From Maridesulfovibrio zosterae DSM 11974 (GTDB taxonomy: Bacteria; Desulfobacterota; Desulfovibrionia; Desulfovibrionales; Desulfovibrionaceae), in contig NZ_KE384342.1 in the NCBI RefSeq assembly GCF_000425265.1, positions 186,001-250,000 on the forward strand: a stretch of 64,000 nucleotides of DNA. The letters run 5' to 3'. This document shows positions 50,336 through 58,860 of the stretch, one piece after another; positions within the stretch are counted from its first letter, which is position 1, and each line of letters begins with the position of its first letter. The notes beneath the pieces are model-generated. The model was not told where the DNA came from, ran no database searches, and worked only from the letters and a program-made list of their open reading frames with translations. Made by a program: the position numbers and the translations under genes.

Positions 50336-51574
50336 TCAATTTTGAAAAACTACAAGCGTTTTAAATCTTAAAGTACCTATTGTTACTGCCAGTAGTGCAA
50401 GTAATGGCCATATTGAAGAGAATGATAATAGTGATAAGAATCCTGCACACAGTAATATGCTTGGAATACGCAGAAAAAGCGATGGGAAAATTTTTATTGC
50501 TGCGGATACTGCAATAAGTGAGTTTGCAAGAAAAAAGACATTCGCAAATGATATGACTTGTTCAAGAGTGATAAGACCAAAATGTAGAAGTAAAAGATTA
50601 CTGAAATGAAAAGTAAACAATAAATACAGACTTCCTGTTGGCGCATCATTTACATTCCTTTTGGATAGTACAACAGGTAGTTTTTCTTTAGATGCAAGTG
50701 TAGCCAAGAGTCTTGCAATAGCTCCTACAAACATTAAATATGTGCAGATGCAAAGAGCAGTGCTAATGAGCATGATTAATATCTTGGAGTATTTACCAAG
50801 TAGTGATGTTACAATCATGTACATTGAAAAGTTGTTTATACTACCCGCGCTTGAATGTATGGATTGTATTGCTACAGCAACTAAAATATAGATTATGCAG
50901 ATTGTTCCTGTTCCAATAGCGGTTGCCATAGGTATCGTTTTTTGGGGGGCACGAACTTCTAAAGTGTAGTTTCCTATTACCTCCCATCCTATAATAGCCC
51001 AGAACATTATCAGTAACGTTCTGCCCATATCCTGAATATTAATTTCTGTTACCGGAAGCAGGTATACCGGCATTGTTATTATAGTGTTGATGCTGCCAGC
51101 AGCAAGAACAAATGCAATTGCAAGACTTGATGCAAAGGCAATTGTCCCTACTGTGGTTATGCTTCGCATGAGTAGGATCATACATAAAATTAGTAGTCCT
51201 CCTGCTATGGCAGGGTTAAAGTTAGCTGGGATGCTGAAGGTCGTAGAAATCGTTTTTGCAGCGGTCATGAGAACTGCAACCGGACCAACACAGACAGCAC
51301 AGATTATATAATTTGAAACAAGTTGACCGGCACGTATTCCAAATGCTTCACGCACTGCTATGGCAACACCTTCGTCACCGGGGAAAGCCAGGGCCAGTTT
51401 TGCAAAGAGTATTGCGAAAACAGCTCCAAGACTCATTATAAATGTCCATGCGGTAATTGACCAATCATGTAGTTGCATATGTGCAATTGGGGGCAACAAA
51501 ATAATACCAGACCCAAGTACTGCTCCTACTATTAAGCCGCTTAATTGAAGTGTACCAATGACTTTCTTTTTCAT
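50336..51574 (-). CDS. APC-family transporter, YjeH-like
   Basis: This 412-residue membrane protein has about 11-12 helices and starts LQLSGLIVGAVLGSGIILLPPIA, the APC-family TM1 motif with GSGI. The overall pattern fits E. coli YjeH, an exporter of methionine and branched-chain amino acids; uptake of an amino acid is also possible. It is divergent from a LysR-type gene 130 bases away, which probably controls it. Confidence 0.85.
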   Translation of the reverse strand: MKKKVIGTLQLSGLIVGAVLGSGIILLPPIAHMQLHDWSITAWTFIMSLGAVFAILFAKLALAFPGDEGVAIAVREAFGIRAGQLVSNYIICAVCVGPVAVLMTAAKTISTTFSIPANFNPAIAGGLLILCMILLMRSITTVGTIAFASSLAIAFVLAAGSINTIITMPVYLLPVTEINIQDMGRTLLIMFWAIIGWEVIGNYTLEVRAPQKTIPMATAIGTGTICIIYILVAVAIQSIHSSAGSINNFSMYMIVTSLLGKYSKILIMLISTALCICTYLMFVGAIARLLATLASKEKLPVVLSKRNVNDAPTGSLYLLFTFHFSNLLLLHFGLITLEQVISFANVFFLANSLIAVSAAIKIFPSLFLRIPSILLCAGFLSLLSFSSIWPLLALLAVTIGTLRFKTLVVFQN

Positions 51575-51704
51575 AATATTACCTTCTTAAATTTGTTTGC
51601 TGAAAAGCTAGCAGAGAACTTTATATTCGCATAACTGAATTTTATGATTGATAGGTTCAGTAAAACAGATAAGAATGAGGGGAATAAAATCTGGAAGGTC
51701 ATAT

Positions 51705-52577
51705 ATGGAAATCAGACATCTTATTTCATTTAAGGCAATCGTAGAACATGGAAGTTTTATAAGAGCTGCAAAAGCACTTAACTACGCACAATCTTCAATA
51801 ACTTCCCATATTCAGGCACTTGAGGATTACTATGGTCATCCTTTATTTGATCGTATAGGTAAAAAAGTGATTCTTAACTCATTTGGATCGCGGGTTTACA
51901 AGTATGCAATTCCTTTTCTTGCAAGCTATGATGGCATTTGTGAGCTTCATAATATATCTAGTGAACCTTCTGGAACTCTATATATAGGTGCACCTGAATC
52001 TACGCTGATTTATAGACTGTCGCCAATCTTGCGCCAGTATAAAAAGCAATATCCTGCTGTTGAAGTTATTATGCAGAATTCCATCTGCTCAGATATGCGT
52101 AAAGCTTTAAAAAATGGCGAGCTTGATTTGGCCATATTGCTCGAAGGTGAGGTGGAAGAATCTGACTTGATATTCAAGCCCTTATATGAAGAACCTATGA
52201 GCATCATTATGCCTGGTGATTATCCTTCTAGTGAACTTATCAATACTGGTCGGCATGCTGTCATCTATACAGAGAAAGGATGCAGCTACCGTTCTGTGTT
52301 TCAGAAATTTTTGGCGGAAAAAGGTATTAAAGCTGATAATATTATAGAAACAGCCAGCATTGAGGTTATCAAGCAGTATGTGCTTTGTGATATAGGTGTT
52401 TCATTTTTGCCATATATAGTTGTTAGAAATGAAATAGAGTCTGGAAAAATAAAACATATTAAGTGCCACTCAGATAATCCGGTAATGGTAAGGATCGCTT
52501 ACCATAAAAATAAATGGATTTCCCCCGCAATGGCTGAGTTTATCAGGCTTGTGGTTGTGGAATCCCGTAAATGGTAA
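51705..52577 (+). CDS. LysR-family transcriptional regulator
   Basis: The product has 290 residues from ATG 51705, chosen because GGAAGG at 51693-51698 has correct spacing and MEIRHLISFKAIVEHGSF is the standard LysR N-terminus; the frame is open upstream to 51648. The HTH is at about 18-37 (AAKALNYAQSSITSHIQAL) and the effector domain at about 90-290. It is likely the regulator of the divergent YjeH-like gene. The ligand is unknown, perhaps an amino acid. Confidence 0.9.
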   Translation: MEIRHLISFKAIVEHGSFIRAAKALNYAQSSITSHIQALEDYYGHPLFDRIGKKVILNSFGSRVYKYAIPFLASYDGICELHNISSEPSGTLYIGAPESTLIYRLSPILRQYKKQYPAVEVIMQNSICSDMRKALKNGELDLAILLEGEVEESDLIFKPLYEEPMSIIMPGDYPSSELINTGRHAVIYTEKGCSYRSVFQKFLAEKGIKADNIIETASIEVIKQYVLCDIGVSFLPYIVVRNEIESGKIKHIKCHSDNPVMVRIAYHKNKWISPAMAEFIRLVVVESRKW

Positions 52578-52910
52578 ATTGCCTTTTAAAAGATGCTAAA
52601 TTTGATATTTTTTAGCACTCTTATCGTATTATAATATGAAGAAGTGTAAGCTTATATTATATAAGGAACTAGCGTGGTTGCTGAAAGTGATTTCTTATTA
52701 TTTTGTAAGACAATATAGTTTGAGTATTTTTTAGGTGGTTGGAATAATTTTTGCTTAATGGATTTTTGTGATCAAATATATGACGCTTGGGTAATGATTG
52801 CATTTGTTGATAGGAAATCTTGTTATTATTTGTTTTGTTGAAGGTGTTTTGTCTTGACTGATTAATGCGCGGGGATTATTTTATAATAACGTTTAAGGGG
52901 AGGAAAAATA
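52578..52910 (+). other. AT-rich intergenic region upstream of CTERM gene 1
   Basis: This 333-base gap holds a TGCTAAA / TTTAGCA hairpin (52594-52617) after the LysR gene, which may be a weak terminator. A possible -35 (TTGACT near 52855) lies ahead of TATAAT at a 22-base distance, too long for a standard promoter. I see no gene in it. Confidence 0.4.
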
Positions 52911-53492
52911 ATGAAGAATAGTATAATTGCTTTTTTGATAGTTTTAATATTGTCAGTGGCTGGATTTGCTCAAGCATCGCCTTATTATTTGACACTGGAA
53001 GGAACAGTAGGCTCTATCAACGATGGTGGAGGGCTGGCTTCAGCTGCAAATATTGGAGTCGGTGCTAATGTAAAGTATGTGATTCAGGTTGATCCTGATA
53101 AGCATGGAGTTTCAGGTAAGGGGAGAGATTCCATTTTTGGTACCCTTTATGCTGGAGTCTTAAGTGGGCATAATACTCAGGGTCAAAACTATATTAATCC
53201 ATATTATGAAGGTTTTTACGCTCAAACAGGTAATGAAAAGTCTATTACTTATATTCAGAACTGGGGTTTAGATTTTGCAGATCTTGCTGTCGGGTCGACT
53301 GTTAAGTCGCTTACAGAATATTCCCATAGTTTAACTCCGGGGGGATGGTATGGCGGTGAGACCACACTTACCCTGAACAATCTTAAGGTTACAGATATCT
53401 CTAACGTTGCACCAACCCCAATTCCTGCTGCCGCTGTTATTATGCTTGGTGGGCTTGGTCTGGTAGGATTTATTAAGCGCAGATTTGCTTAA
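52911..53492 (+). CDS. VPxPA-CTERM (exosortase-sorted) surface protein 1
   Basis: The 193-residue secreted protein has a signal peptide (about 1-22, cut after AQA) and begins SPYYLTLEGTVG. The C-terminus has the tripartite sorting signal: PTPIPAAAV, a hydrophobic helix and the basic end KRRF, as in VPLPA/PEP-CTERM proteins processed by an exosortase. The body is unrecognised. No exosortase is in the window. It is followed by a terminator and by a paralogue 300 bases downstream. GGGGAGG precedes the start. Confidence 0.85.
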   Translation: MKNSIIAFLIVLILSVAGFAQASPYYLTLEGTVGSINDGGGLASAANIGVGANVKYVIQVDPDKHGVSGKGRDSIFGTLYAGVLSGHNTQGQNYINPYYEGFYAQTGNEKSITYIQNWGLDFADLAVGSTVKSLTEYSHSLTPGGWYGGETTLTLNNLKVTDISNVAPTPIPAAAVIMLGGLGLVGFIKRRFA

Positions 53493-53506
53493 TTGGTTTA
53501 GCTGAC
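53388..53506 (+). repeat. 119-base repeat, copy 1 (end of CTERM gene 1)
   Basis: The last 105 bases of the gene (including the stop) and 14 bases beyond are identical to 54277-54395 except for one A/T difference. The rest of the two genes is much more diverged, so the ends were probably equalised by gene conversion. Confidence 0.95.
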
Positions 53507-53536
53507 CTGAAATGGTGGCAGATAGATTAGATATTG

Positions 53537-53573
53537 AACCACGCTCAACATTTGTTGAGCGTGGTTTTGTTTT
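53537..53573 (+). terminator. Terminator after CTERM gene 1
   Basis: A 13-bp perfect stem (AACCACGCTCAAC / GTTGAGCGTGGTT) with an ATTT loop is followed by TTTTGTTTTG. The rest of the gap to 53790 is AT-rich promoter-like sequence with a possible -35 TTGACT (near 53724). Confidence 0.9.
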
Positions 53574-53790
53574 GCATGCTGATTTATAATATGGGAGTCT
53601 GCAATATAGCAGAGTACACTTTCAGTATTTATTAAATACGCGAGAGAGTATGCCTATAAGGTATGATTGATAGTTCTTTGTAAATATATATTATTGTATT
53701 TATATCTATCTTGCTGTTATGCCTTGACTATGTCTGATGTCAATGGTAGCTGGCTAATATTTTTAGGTAAAGTTAGAGGGGTGATGAAAT

Positions 53791-54381
53791 ATGGTTAAGA
53801 GGACGATTGCTGTTTTTATTGCAATGTTGGTGCTGTCAGTATCCGGTTTTGCTCAGGCTTCGCCATATTATTTAACTTTGGAAGGGACTGTTGGTGAGCA
53901 TATTCTTGATGCGGGGCGACTCGCAGCAGATGCTAATATCGGAGTCGGTGCTAAAGTAAAATATGTTGTAAAGATTGATGCAAGCAAGGTTGGAACTGTT
54001 AGTTTGCTTGGACGGCCTATGTATAAGTGGGGTTCCGTTTTTGGCTCCTTACATGCGGGTGTCCTTAGCGGAAAGGTAGAGATGGATGACAATTGGGTAG
54101 CACCTGCTTATAGTGGTTTTTATGGTCAGACAGGTAATGAGAACTCTGTATTGTATATGTTGAATATGTATTCCAAACTGAATGATCTGGTTGTGGGGTC
54201 AACGATTAATCAATTGTCAGAATATTCTTATAATCGACTGGGGCAGTTAACTAAGCTTACTATAGAGGATGTTACTGTTACAGATATCTCTAACGTTGCT
54301 CCAACCCCAATTCCTGCTGCCGCTGTTATTATGCTTGGTGGGCTTGGTCTGGTAGGATTTATTAAGCGCAGATTTGCTTAA
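53791..54381 (+). CDS. VPxPA-CTERM (exosortase-sorted) surface protein 2
   Basis: This 196-residue paralogue of the preceding protein has the same signal-peptide region (VSGFAQASPYYLTLEGTVG), a diverged middle with shared blocks (GVGAKVKYV, LHAGVLSG, GFYGQTGNE) and the same sorting tail. It has its own upstream region and terminator, so the two are separately transcribed. It probably sits in the extracellular matrix or outer surface after exosortase processing. The function of the body is unknown. Confidence 0.85.
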   Translation: MVKRTIAVFIAMLVLSVSGFAQASPYYLTLEGTVGEHILDAGRLAADANIGVGAKVKYVVKIDASKVGTVSLLGRPMYKWGSVFGSLHAGVLSGKVEMDDNWVAPAYSGFYGQTGNENSVLYMLNMYSKLNDLVVGSTINQLSEYSYNRLGQLTKLTIEDVTVTDISNVAPTPIPAAAVIMLGGLGLVGFIKRRFA

Positions 54382-54395
54382 TTGGTTTAGCTGAC
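54277..54395 (+). repeat. 119-base repeat, copy 2 (end of CTERM gene 2)
   Basis: Matches 53388-53506 at 118 of 119 positions, including 14 bases after the stop codon. Confidence 0.95.
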
Positions 54396-54428
54396 GTATT
54401 TGCGACAGATGAGAGGTTACAATATTTG

Positions 54429-54464
54429 AACCGGGGTCAGTCTTTTGCTGATTCCGGTTTTTTT
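54429..54464 (+). terminator. Terminator after CTERM gene 2
   Basis: AACCGGGGTCAG pairs with CTGATTCCGGTT (two G-U pairs) around a 7-base loop and is followed by seven T residues. Confidence 0.85.
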
Positions 54465-54577
54465 GTTTCTAAAATTTATGCAAGGCACACTGTCACTTGT
54501 GGTAAGAGTTCAATTAGAATATGTTAATTGTCATAATTTAATGACTTAGAATGTAAAAATTTAAAAGGATTTTTATA

Positions 54578-55015
54578 ATGGCAAAAGACTATCGACCACG
54601 TATGCATTCAGCCGAGCATATTTTGAATCAGGTTATGGTTAGGAAATTTGGTTGTGAGCGTTGTTTCAGTGCTCATATCAACAAGAAAAAGTCTAAGTGT
54701 GACTATAGATTTGATCATGCTTTAACTGATCAGGAAGCTCTCGAAATTGAGCAGGGTGTAAATGATGTAATATCGTCAAATCTGGCGGTGACTGAACACG
54801 TAATCAGTCTTGAAGATGCAGATAAACAGTTCAATCTTACTCGTTTACCTGAAGGTGTAGATAGTGTCAGAGTCATAAGTATTGGTGATTTTGATGCCTG
54901 TCCATGTATCGGTGAGCATGTAGATAATAGTAATGAAATCGGTGAGTTCAAGATGGTTTCGCATGGTTTTGAAGACGGTGTTTTGCGTATTCGCTATAAA
55001 CTTATTTTATCCTAA
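54578..55015 (+). CDS. AlaX-type tRNA-editing domain protein
   Basis: The 145-residue free-standing editing domain is homologous to the second additional domain of threonyl/alanyl-tRNA synthetases. The zinc/catalytic motifs are MHSAEHIL (His10, His14) and CPCIGEH (Cys108, Cys110, His114). It probably deacylates mischarged tRNA (Ser or Gly on tRNA-Ala, or Ser on tRNA-Thr) in trans. It lies directly upstream of the ZTP-riboswitch-controlled glyA, whose product interconverts serine and glycine. That link is thematically suggestive but unproven. Confidence 0.85.
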   Translation: MAKDYRPRMHSAEHILNQVMVRKFGCERCFSAHINKKKSKCDYRFDHALTDQEALEIEQGVNDVISSNLAVTEHVISLEDADKQFNLTRLPEGVDSVRVISIGDFDACPCIGEHVDNSNEIGEFKMVSHGFEDGVLRIRYKLILS

Positions 55016-55091
55016 ATATTACAATAGGGCTAAAAAACTGTTTACAGAGTTAAATTACGTTGATAATTATGTAACTGCATTTTGAACACAC

Positions 55092-55231
55092 ATTCCGTGC
55101 AACTGGCGATGTTATGTGGAATTAACCACAGGGAAACACGGAATTTTATATCCAGCCGCTCGCCTGGGCCTCGTCTTTTTCAAGACGTGCATCCTTTCCT
55201 CTTTTTACGAAAGAGGATCAATTTAAAGGAG
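55092..55231 (+). ncRNA. ZTP (ZMP/ZTP, pfl) riboswitch upstream of glyA
   Basis: The aptamer shows the class hallmarks in order: P1 ATTCCGTG (55092-55099) closing with CACGGAAT (55137-55144), the conserved ACTGGCG (55102-55108), the GTGG / CCAC hairpin (55116-55128), GGGAAACACG, and the distal CCGCTCGCCTGGGC (55156-55169) that forms the pseudoknot and ligand site. The class senses the purine intermediate ZTP/ZMP, a signal of low 10-formyl-THF, and commonly controls glyA. Downstream, TCCTTT (55192-55197) can pair with AAAGGA of the ribosome site (55225-55230), and a CCTCTTT / AAAGAGG hairpin lies between, suggesting translational control. Confidence 0.85.
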
Positions 55232-55236
55232 TGCCC

Positions 55237-56493
55237 ATGCAAGAATATCGCGACCTTCTCCAGAAAAATGATTCAGAAATTTTTAATGCTCTTTCAGGTG
55301 AGGAATCTCGTCAGAAAGCAGGTATTGAATTAATCCCATCTGAAAACTACACTTACCCCGAAGTTCTCTGTACCCTTGGCAGTATTTTTACGAACAAATA
55401 TTCCGAAGGGTATCCCGGAAAACGTTATTACGGCGGCCAGCAGTTTACCGATACCATTGAAGAAATTGCCCGTGAGCGTGCTAAGCAGGTTTTCAGGTGT
55501 GAACACGCTAATGTGCAGCCCCTTTCCGGTTCCCCTATGAACCAAGCGGTATATCTCGGTTTACTTGAGCCGGGGGATACTATTCTAGCCATGGACCTCT
55601 CTCACGGAGGTCATCTTACTCATGGTGCACCTGTGTCTTTCATGGGTAAGCTTTTCAATTTTATACGTTACAAAACAGATCCTGTTGACGGTTCTATCAA
55701 TTTTGATGAATTGCGTAAAACGGCCCTTGAACATAAGCCGAAGATGATCCTTTGCGGTTATACCTCCTATCCCCGTGATCTGGATTATTCTAAATTCAAA
55801 GCTATTGCTGACGAAGTGGGAGCAATCACGATGACCGATGCTTCCCATTATGGCGGTCTCATCGCTGCCGATGTCATTCGCAATCCCTTTGATTTCGGTT
55901 TTGACGTGGTAACCACCACCTCCCACAAATCATTACGTGGTCCACGTGGAGGCATGATTCTTTGTAAGAAAGAATTTGCTTCCAAAATCGACAAGGCTGT
56001 CTTCCCCGGATTGCAGGGTGGTCCTCACATGAACACTATCGCAGGTATTGCGGTTACTCTCAAAAAAGCCGCTGAGTCTGAGTTTCATGAATACGGATTA
56101 CAAGTGCTTAATAATGCCGGGACATTGGCTGATGAGTTGTTAAAATCCGGTGCATTCCTGATTACCGGAGGAACTGACAACCATATGATGGTTCTGGATA
56201 CCGAGAAGAGTTTCGGCATAAATGGAAAAGTTGCTGAAGAGCTCTTGGACGCTGTTTCCATAACCACTAACAAGCAGATCATCCCCGATGACCCCAATCC
56301 TCCGCTAAAGCCCAGTGGAATCAGAATCGGAACACCCGCTGCCACTACTCGTGGGATGAAAGAGACCGACATGGTCAAACTTGCGGGCTGGATGACAAAG
56401 ATCCTCCAACACCCCGAAGATAAGGACTTGGCGATCCACACTAAGTCTGAAATCGAATCTTTCTGCTCAAGGTTTCCGGTTCCGGGAATCTAG
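55237..56493 (+). CDS. glyA: Serine hydroxymethyltransferase
   Basis: This PLP enzyme converts serine and THF to glycine and 5,10-methylene-THF. It is 418 residues from ATG 55237 (AAGGAG at 55226-55231; the GTG at 55231 overlaps that site). Motifs are GIELIPSENY, the GYPGKRYYGG loop, TDASHYGG in place of the usual D-M-A-H-x-A-G, and the PLP Lys231 in VVTTTSHKSLRGPRGG where most SHMTs read TTTTHKTLRGPR. The substitutions are mild but suggest a divergent subgroup. A riboswitch precedes it and a terminator follows. Confidence 0.94.
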   Translation: MQEYRDLLQKNDSEIFNALSGEESRQKAGIELIPSENYTYPEVLCTLGSIFTNKYSEGYPGKRYYGGQQFTDTIEEIARERAKQVFRCEHANVQPLSGSPMNQAVYLGLLEPGDTILAMDLSHGGHLTHGAPVSFMGKLFNFIRYKTDPVDGSINFDELRKTALEHKPKMILCGYTSYPRDLDYSKFKAIADEVGAITMTDASHYGGLIAADVIRNPFDFGFDVVTTTSHKSLRGPRGGMILCKKEFASKIDKAVFPGLQGGPHMNTIAGIAVTLKKAAESEFHEYGLQVLNNAGTLADELLKSGAFLITGGTDNHMMVLDTEKSFGINGKVAEELLDAVSITTNKQIIPDDPNPPLKPSGIRIGTPAATTRGMKETDMVKLAGWMTKILQHPEDKDLAIHTKSEIESFCSRFPVPGI

Positions 56494-56516
56494 CCTAATC
56501 CTTCCTTCTCAATTTG

Positions 56517-56549
56517 TTCGGGATTCTCAATTCAAACGAGAATCCCGAA
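56517..56549 (+). terminator. Terminator of glyA
   Basis: A 12-bp perfect stem (TTCGGGATTCTC / GAGAATCCCGAA) with a 9-base loop is followed by TAAAAATTTT. Confidence 0.8.
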
Positions 56550-56563
56550 TAAAAATTTTCAAT

Positions 56564-56637
56564 GCCGGACTGACTAGAAATGAATATCAATTGTCTTGTG
56601 GTAAAGCTTGATTTTCAGTCAGTCCGGCAAATTTTTT
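56564..56637. terminator. Second hairpin between convergent glyA and PAP2 genes
   Basis: GCCGGACTGACT (56564-56575) and AGTCAGTCCGGC (56617-56628) form a perfect 12-bp stem with a 41-base loop, followed on the plus strand by AAATTTTTT. The loop is unusually long for a terminator. Confidence 0.6.
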
Positions 56638-56645
56638 GCAAGTCT

Positions 56646-57245
56646 TTAAACCTGAAGTTTTTCAGGTAATTTCCATTTTAAATAGTATTCCCAAAATAGC
56701 CATAGAGAAATTGCTACACATGCCCCAAGGGCCCACCCTGCCATAATATCTGTCGGAAAGTGCTTTCCAAGATATAGGCGGGAATAGCCAACTGATATGG
56801 GCAGAAAAAGCATCCAAGGTCTGAGTTTTCTGAAGAAAAACATCAGCATGACAGCAAATGCCATGGAGTTCGAGGCATGAGCAGATGGATATGAGTTACC
56901 GCGTTCCTTGCTTTGTTTAAAATCAAGCGCTCGCCTTTGCCATTTACCGTCTTCATGATGGTAAGTGAGTGGAATTGAGTTTAGCGGTCGGACTCTGCCT
57001 ATGGATTTTTTAATAACATTGGTGGATATGTCTGCAATCCCCATAGAAGCGATCACCAGCAAAATTATGACCATGAATTTTAAGCCTTTCTTGTACACGC
57101 CAAGCAGGGTGACAATTGTTATGACAGCCCAAAGTAAAGTTGCTGATGATAGTATGGGCATAATAATATCCATCCAGTGTTTCCTGAAAACCTGGTTGGC
57201 CAGTATAAAAATTTGCATATCCAGATGCTGAGTCATAAACGGCAT
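56646..57245 (-). CDS. PAP2-family membrane phosphatase
   Basis: The 199-residue protein has about five membrane helices and the three PAP2 motifs: KKSIGRVRP (near 80), SYPSAHASNS (near 117) and SRLYLGKHFPTD (near 155). Candidates for its substrate are undecaprenyl pyrophosphate, phosphatidate or a lipid A phosphate; sequence alone does not decide. It is convergent to glyA and divergent from the GT4 gene. Confidence 0.9.
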   Translation of the reverse strand: MPFMTQHLDMQIFILANQVFRKHWMDIIMPILSSATLLWAVITIVTLLGVYKKGLKFMVIILLVIASMGIADISTNVIKKSIGRVRPLNSIPLTYHHEDGKWQRRALDFKQSKERGNSYPSAHASNSMAFAVMLMFFFRKLRPWMLFLPISVGYSRLYLGKHFPTDIMAGWALGACVAISLWLFWEYYLKWKLPEKLQV

Positions 57246-57486
57246 GGTCTCTCCTGAACAGGGAATAGCAAAATAGCATTATTTGGTATTCCAAGTGAAT
57301 ATTGATTCAGTAAAAAAGCATTAGTTTCGTTTCTCTTGGCAAGTCGGCACTTTCAGTCTAACATCACCGCCCGTTACCAGATTACAATACTTGCTGCTTC
57401 AGTTTGCGAGTATCAATATAAATTATGTCGGGCAAGGATATTTGCTTTGTCGACATCACTTAATGGACACTGCGCCGAAGTATTTT

Positions 57487-58596
57487 ATGAAAAAGATAGC
57501 TATCATCCTTCCCCGTTTCAGTCGTTATGGTGGGGTTGAGCGTTTTGGATACAATTTGAGCGCGGCTCTTGCCTCCGCTGGATACAAAGTTGACTTTATC
57601 TGTTCACGCGCTGAGGAAGAAGCTCCGCAGGGTGTGCAAATTATAAACGTCGGCCGTTATGGGGTATGCCGTGCCGGAAAGTTATTGTGGTTTGTTCTTG
57701 CAGCAGAAAAACAACGCAAAAAGGGCAAGTATGATCTTAGTATAAGTCTTGGCAAATCGCTTAATCAGGATATTTTGCGCATTGGCGGTGGACCTCTCCA
57801 GTCTTTTTGGCGTCTTTCACAAAAAGCTTGGCCTGCTGGATTTGGGCGATCTTTTAAAATGTTCCGTAGGCATACAGCTATGGTTAATTTACTGATAAGG
57901 TACATTGAACGGCGCCAATCTTTATCTCCATGCCATATCGTTTGTGTGTCACACAGGGTGAAAGAATGGATGCTTGAGTCTCATCCAGAACTCGCAGGGC
58001 GTAAGATTGATGTGGTATACAATAAACCGGATCTTTCGTTGTTTAGCCCACCGGAGGCAAGCATGAGGGACGCAAGCAGAGCTGAATACCATCTTAAAAA
58101 TGACGACATTCTTATCTCCACAGCAACAACAAATTTTGCATTAAAGGGTGTTTCTTCATTAATTAAGGCTATTGCACAGCTTCCTTCAAATTATCATCTG
58201 CATATTGCCGGTGGCCGCAATCCATCTAAATATATTAAACTGGCCGAGCAGTATAAAGTTGTAGAGCGTGTCCAATTTTTAGGCAAAGTAACTGACATGC
58301 CGGAATTTTATGGAAGATCAGATATTTTCGTCCTTCCATCTTTTTATGATGCTTGTTCCAATTCTGTTCTTGAAGCTCTGGCATGTGGCCTACCTGTAAT
58401 AAGTTCCAGAGATAACGGGAGCAGTTATTTTCTGCCTACTGAACAGATCATTGATGATCCATCAGATTACATGGCACTAAAAGATGTCATTTTAAAAACA
58501 TCCGAACAAAAAAGCACTGAACAATTTGTATGGCCCGAAGACATAGTTTGTGGGATTGAGCCATATTTAAAATTGGTGGAAGACCGTTTAAAGTAG
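57487..58596 (+). CDS. Family 4 glycosyltransferase (WaaG-like)
   Basis: The product is 369 residues from MKKIAIILPRF at 57487; the frame is open to 57391, but the extra residues are not family-like. The GT-B fold is shown by the N-terminal RYGGVERFGYNLSAALA loop and the C-terminal nucleotide-sugar region VLPSFYDACSNSVLEALACGLPVISS with the E-x7-E pattern. It resembles LPS core glucosyltransferases (RfaG/WaaG). The ribosome site is poor. Monocistronic, ending at a strong hairpin. Confidence 0.85.
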   Translation: MKKIAIILPRFSRYGGVERFGYNLSAALASAGYKVDFICSRAEEEAPQGVQIINVGRYGVCRAGKLLWFVLAAEKQRKKGKYDLSISLGKSLNQDILRIGGGPLQSFWRLSQKAWPAGFGRSFKMFRRHTAMVNLLIRYIERRQSLSPCHIVCVSHRVKEWMLESHPELAGRKIDVVYNKPDLSLFSPPEASMRDASRAEYHLKNDDILISTATTNFALKGVSSLIKAIAQLPSNYHLHIAGGRNPSKYIKLAEQYKVVERVQFLGKVTDMPEFYGRSDIFVLPSFYDACSNSVLEALACGLPVISSRDNGSSYFLPTEQIIDDPSDYMALKDVILKTSEQKSTEQFVWPEDIVCGIEPYLKLVEDRLK

Positions 58597-58741
58597 TATC
58601 CATAAATCTATTTGGGAATCAAATGAGCCTTTCAAATGAGGTTCTGACATTATTTTTTATTAATCGAATTTTATTGTAAAAGTGAAAGTTGGGTTGTTAG
58701 CTGGTTAAGCCAATATTATTGAATTGGTTCAGTAAAAATAA

Positions 58742-58779
58742 AAGTTCGGCGAAGTTGATATATCAATTTCGCCGAACTT
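58742..58779. terminator. Bidirectional terminator between GT4 and hisF
   Basis: The arms AAGTTCGGCGAA / TTCGCCGAACTT continue through TTGAT / ATCAA in the loop, giving a very stable hairpin flanked by AATAAA and TTATTTA. It serves the convergent transcripts. Confidence 0.85.
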
Positions 58780-58860
58780 ATTTACTAAAAGCTTTCAGAC
58801 TTGTTAAATCTTGTTAGAAAGATATTTTAATTCGTCTGCGTAATTTATTACCTAGTCTTG

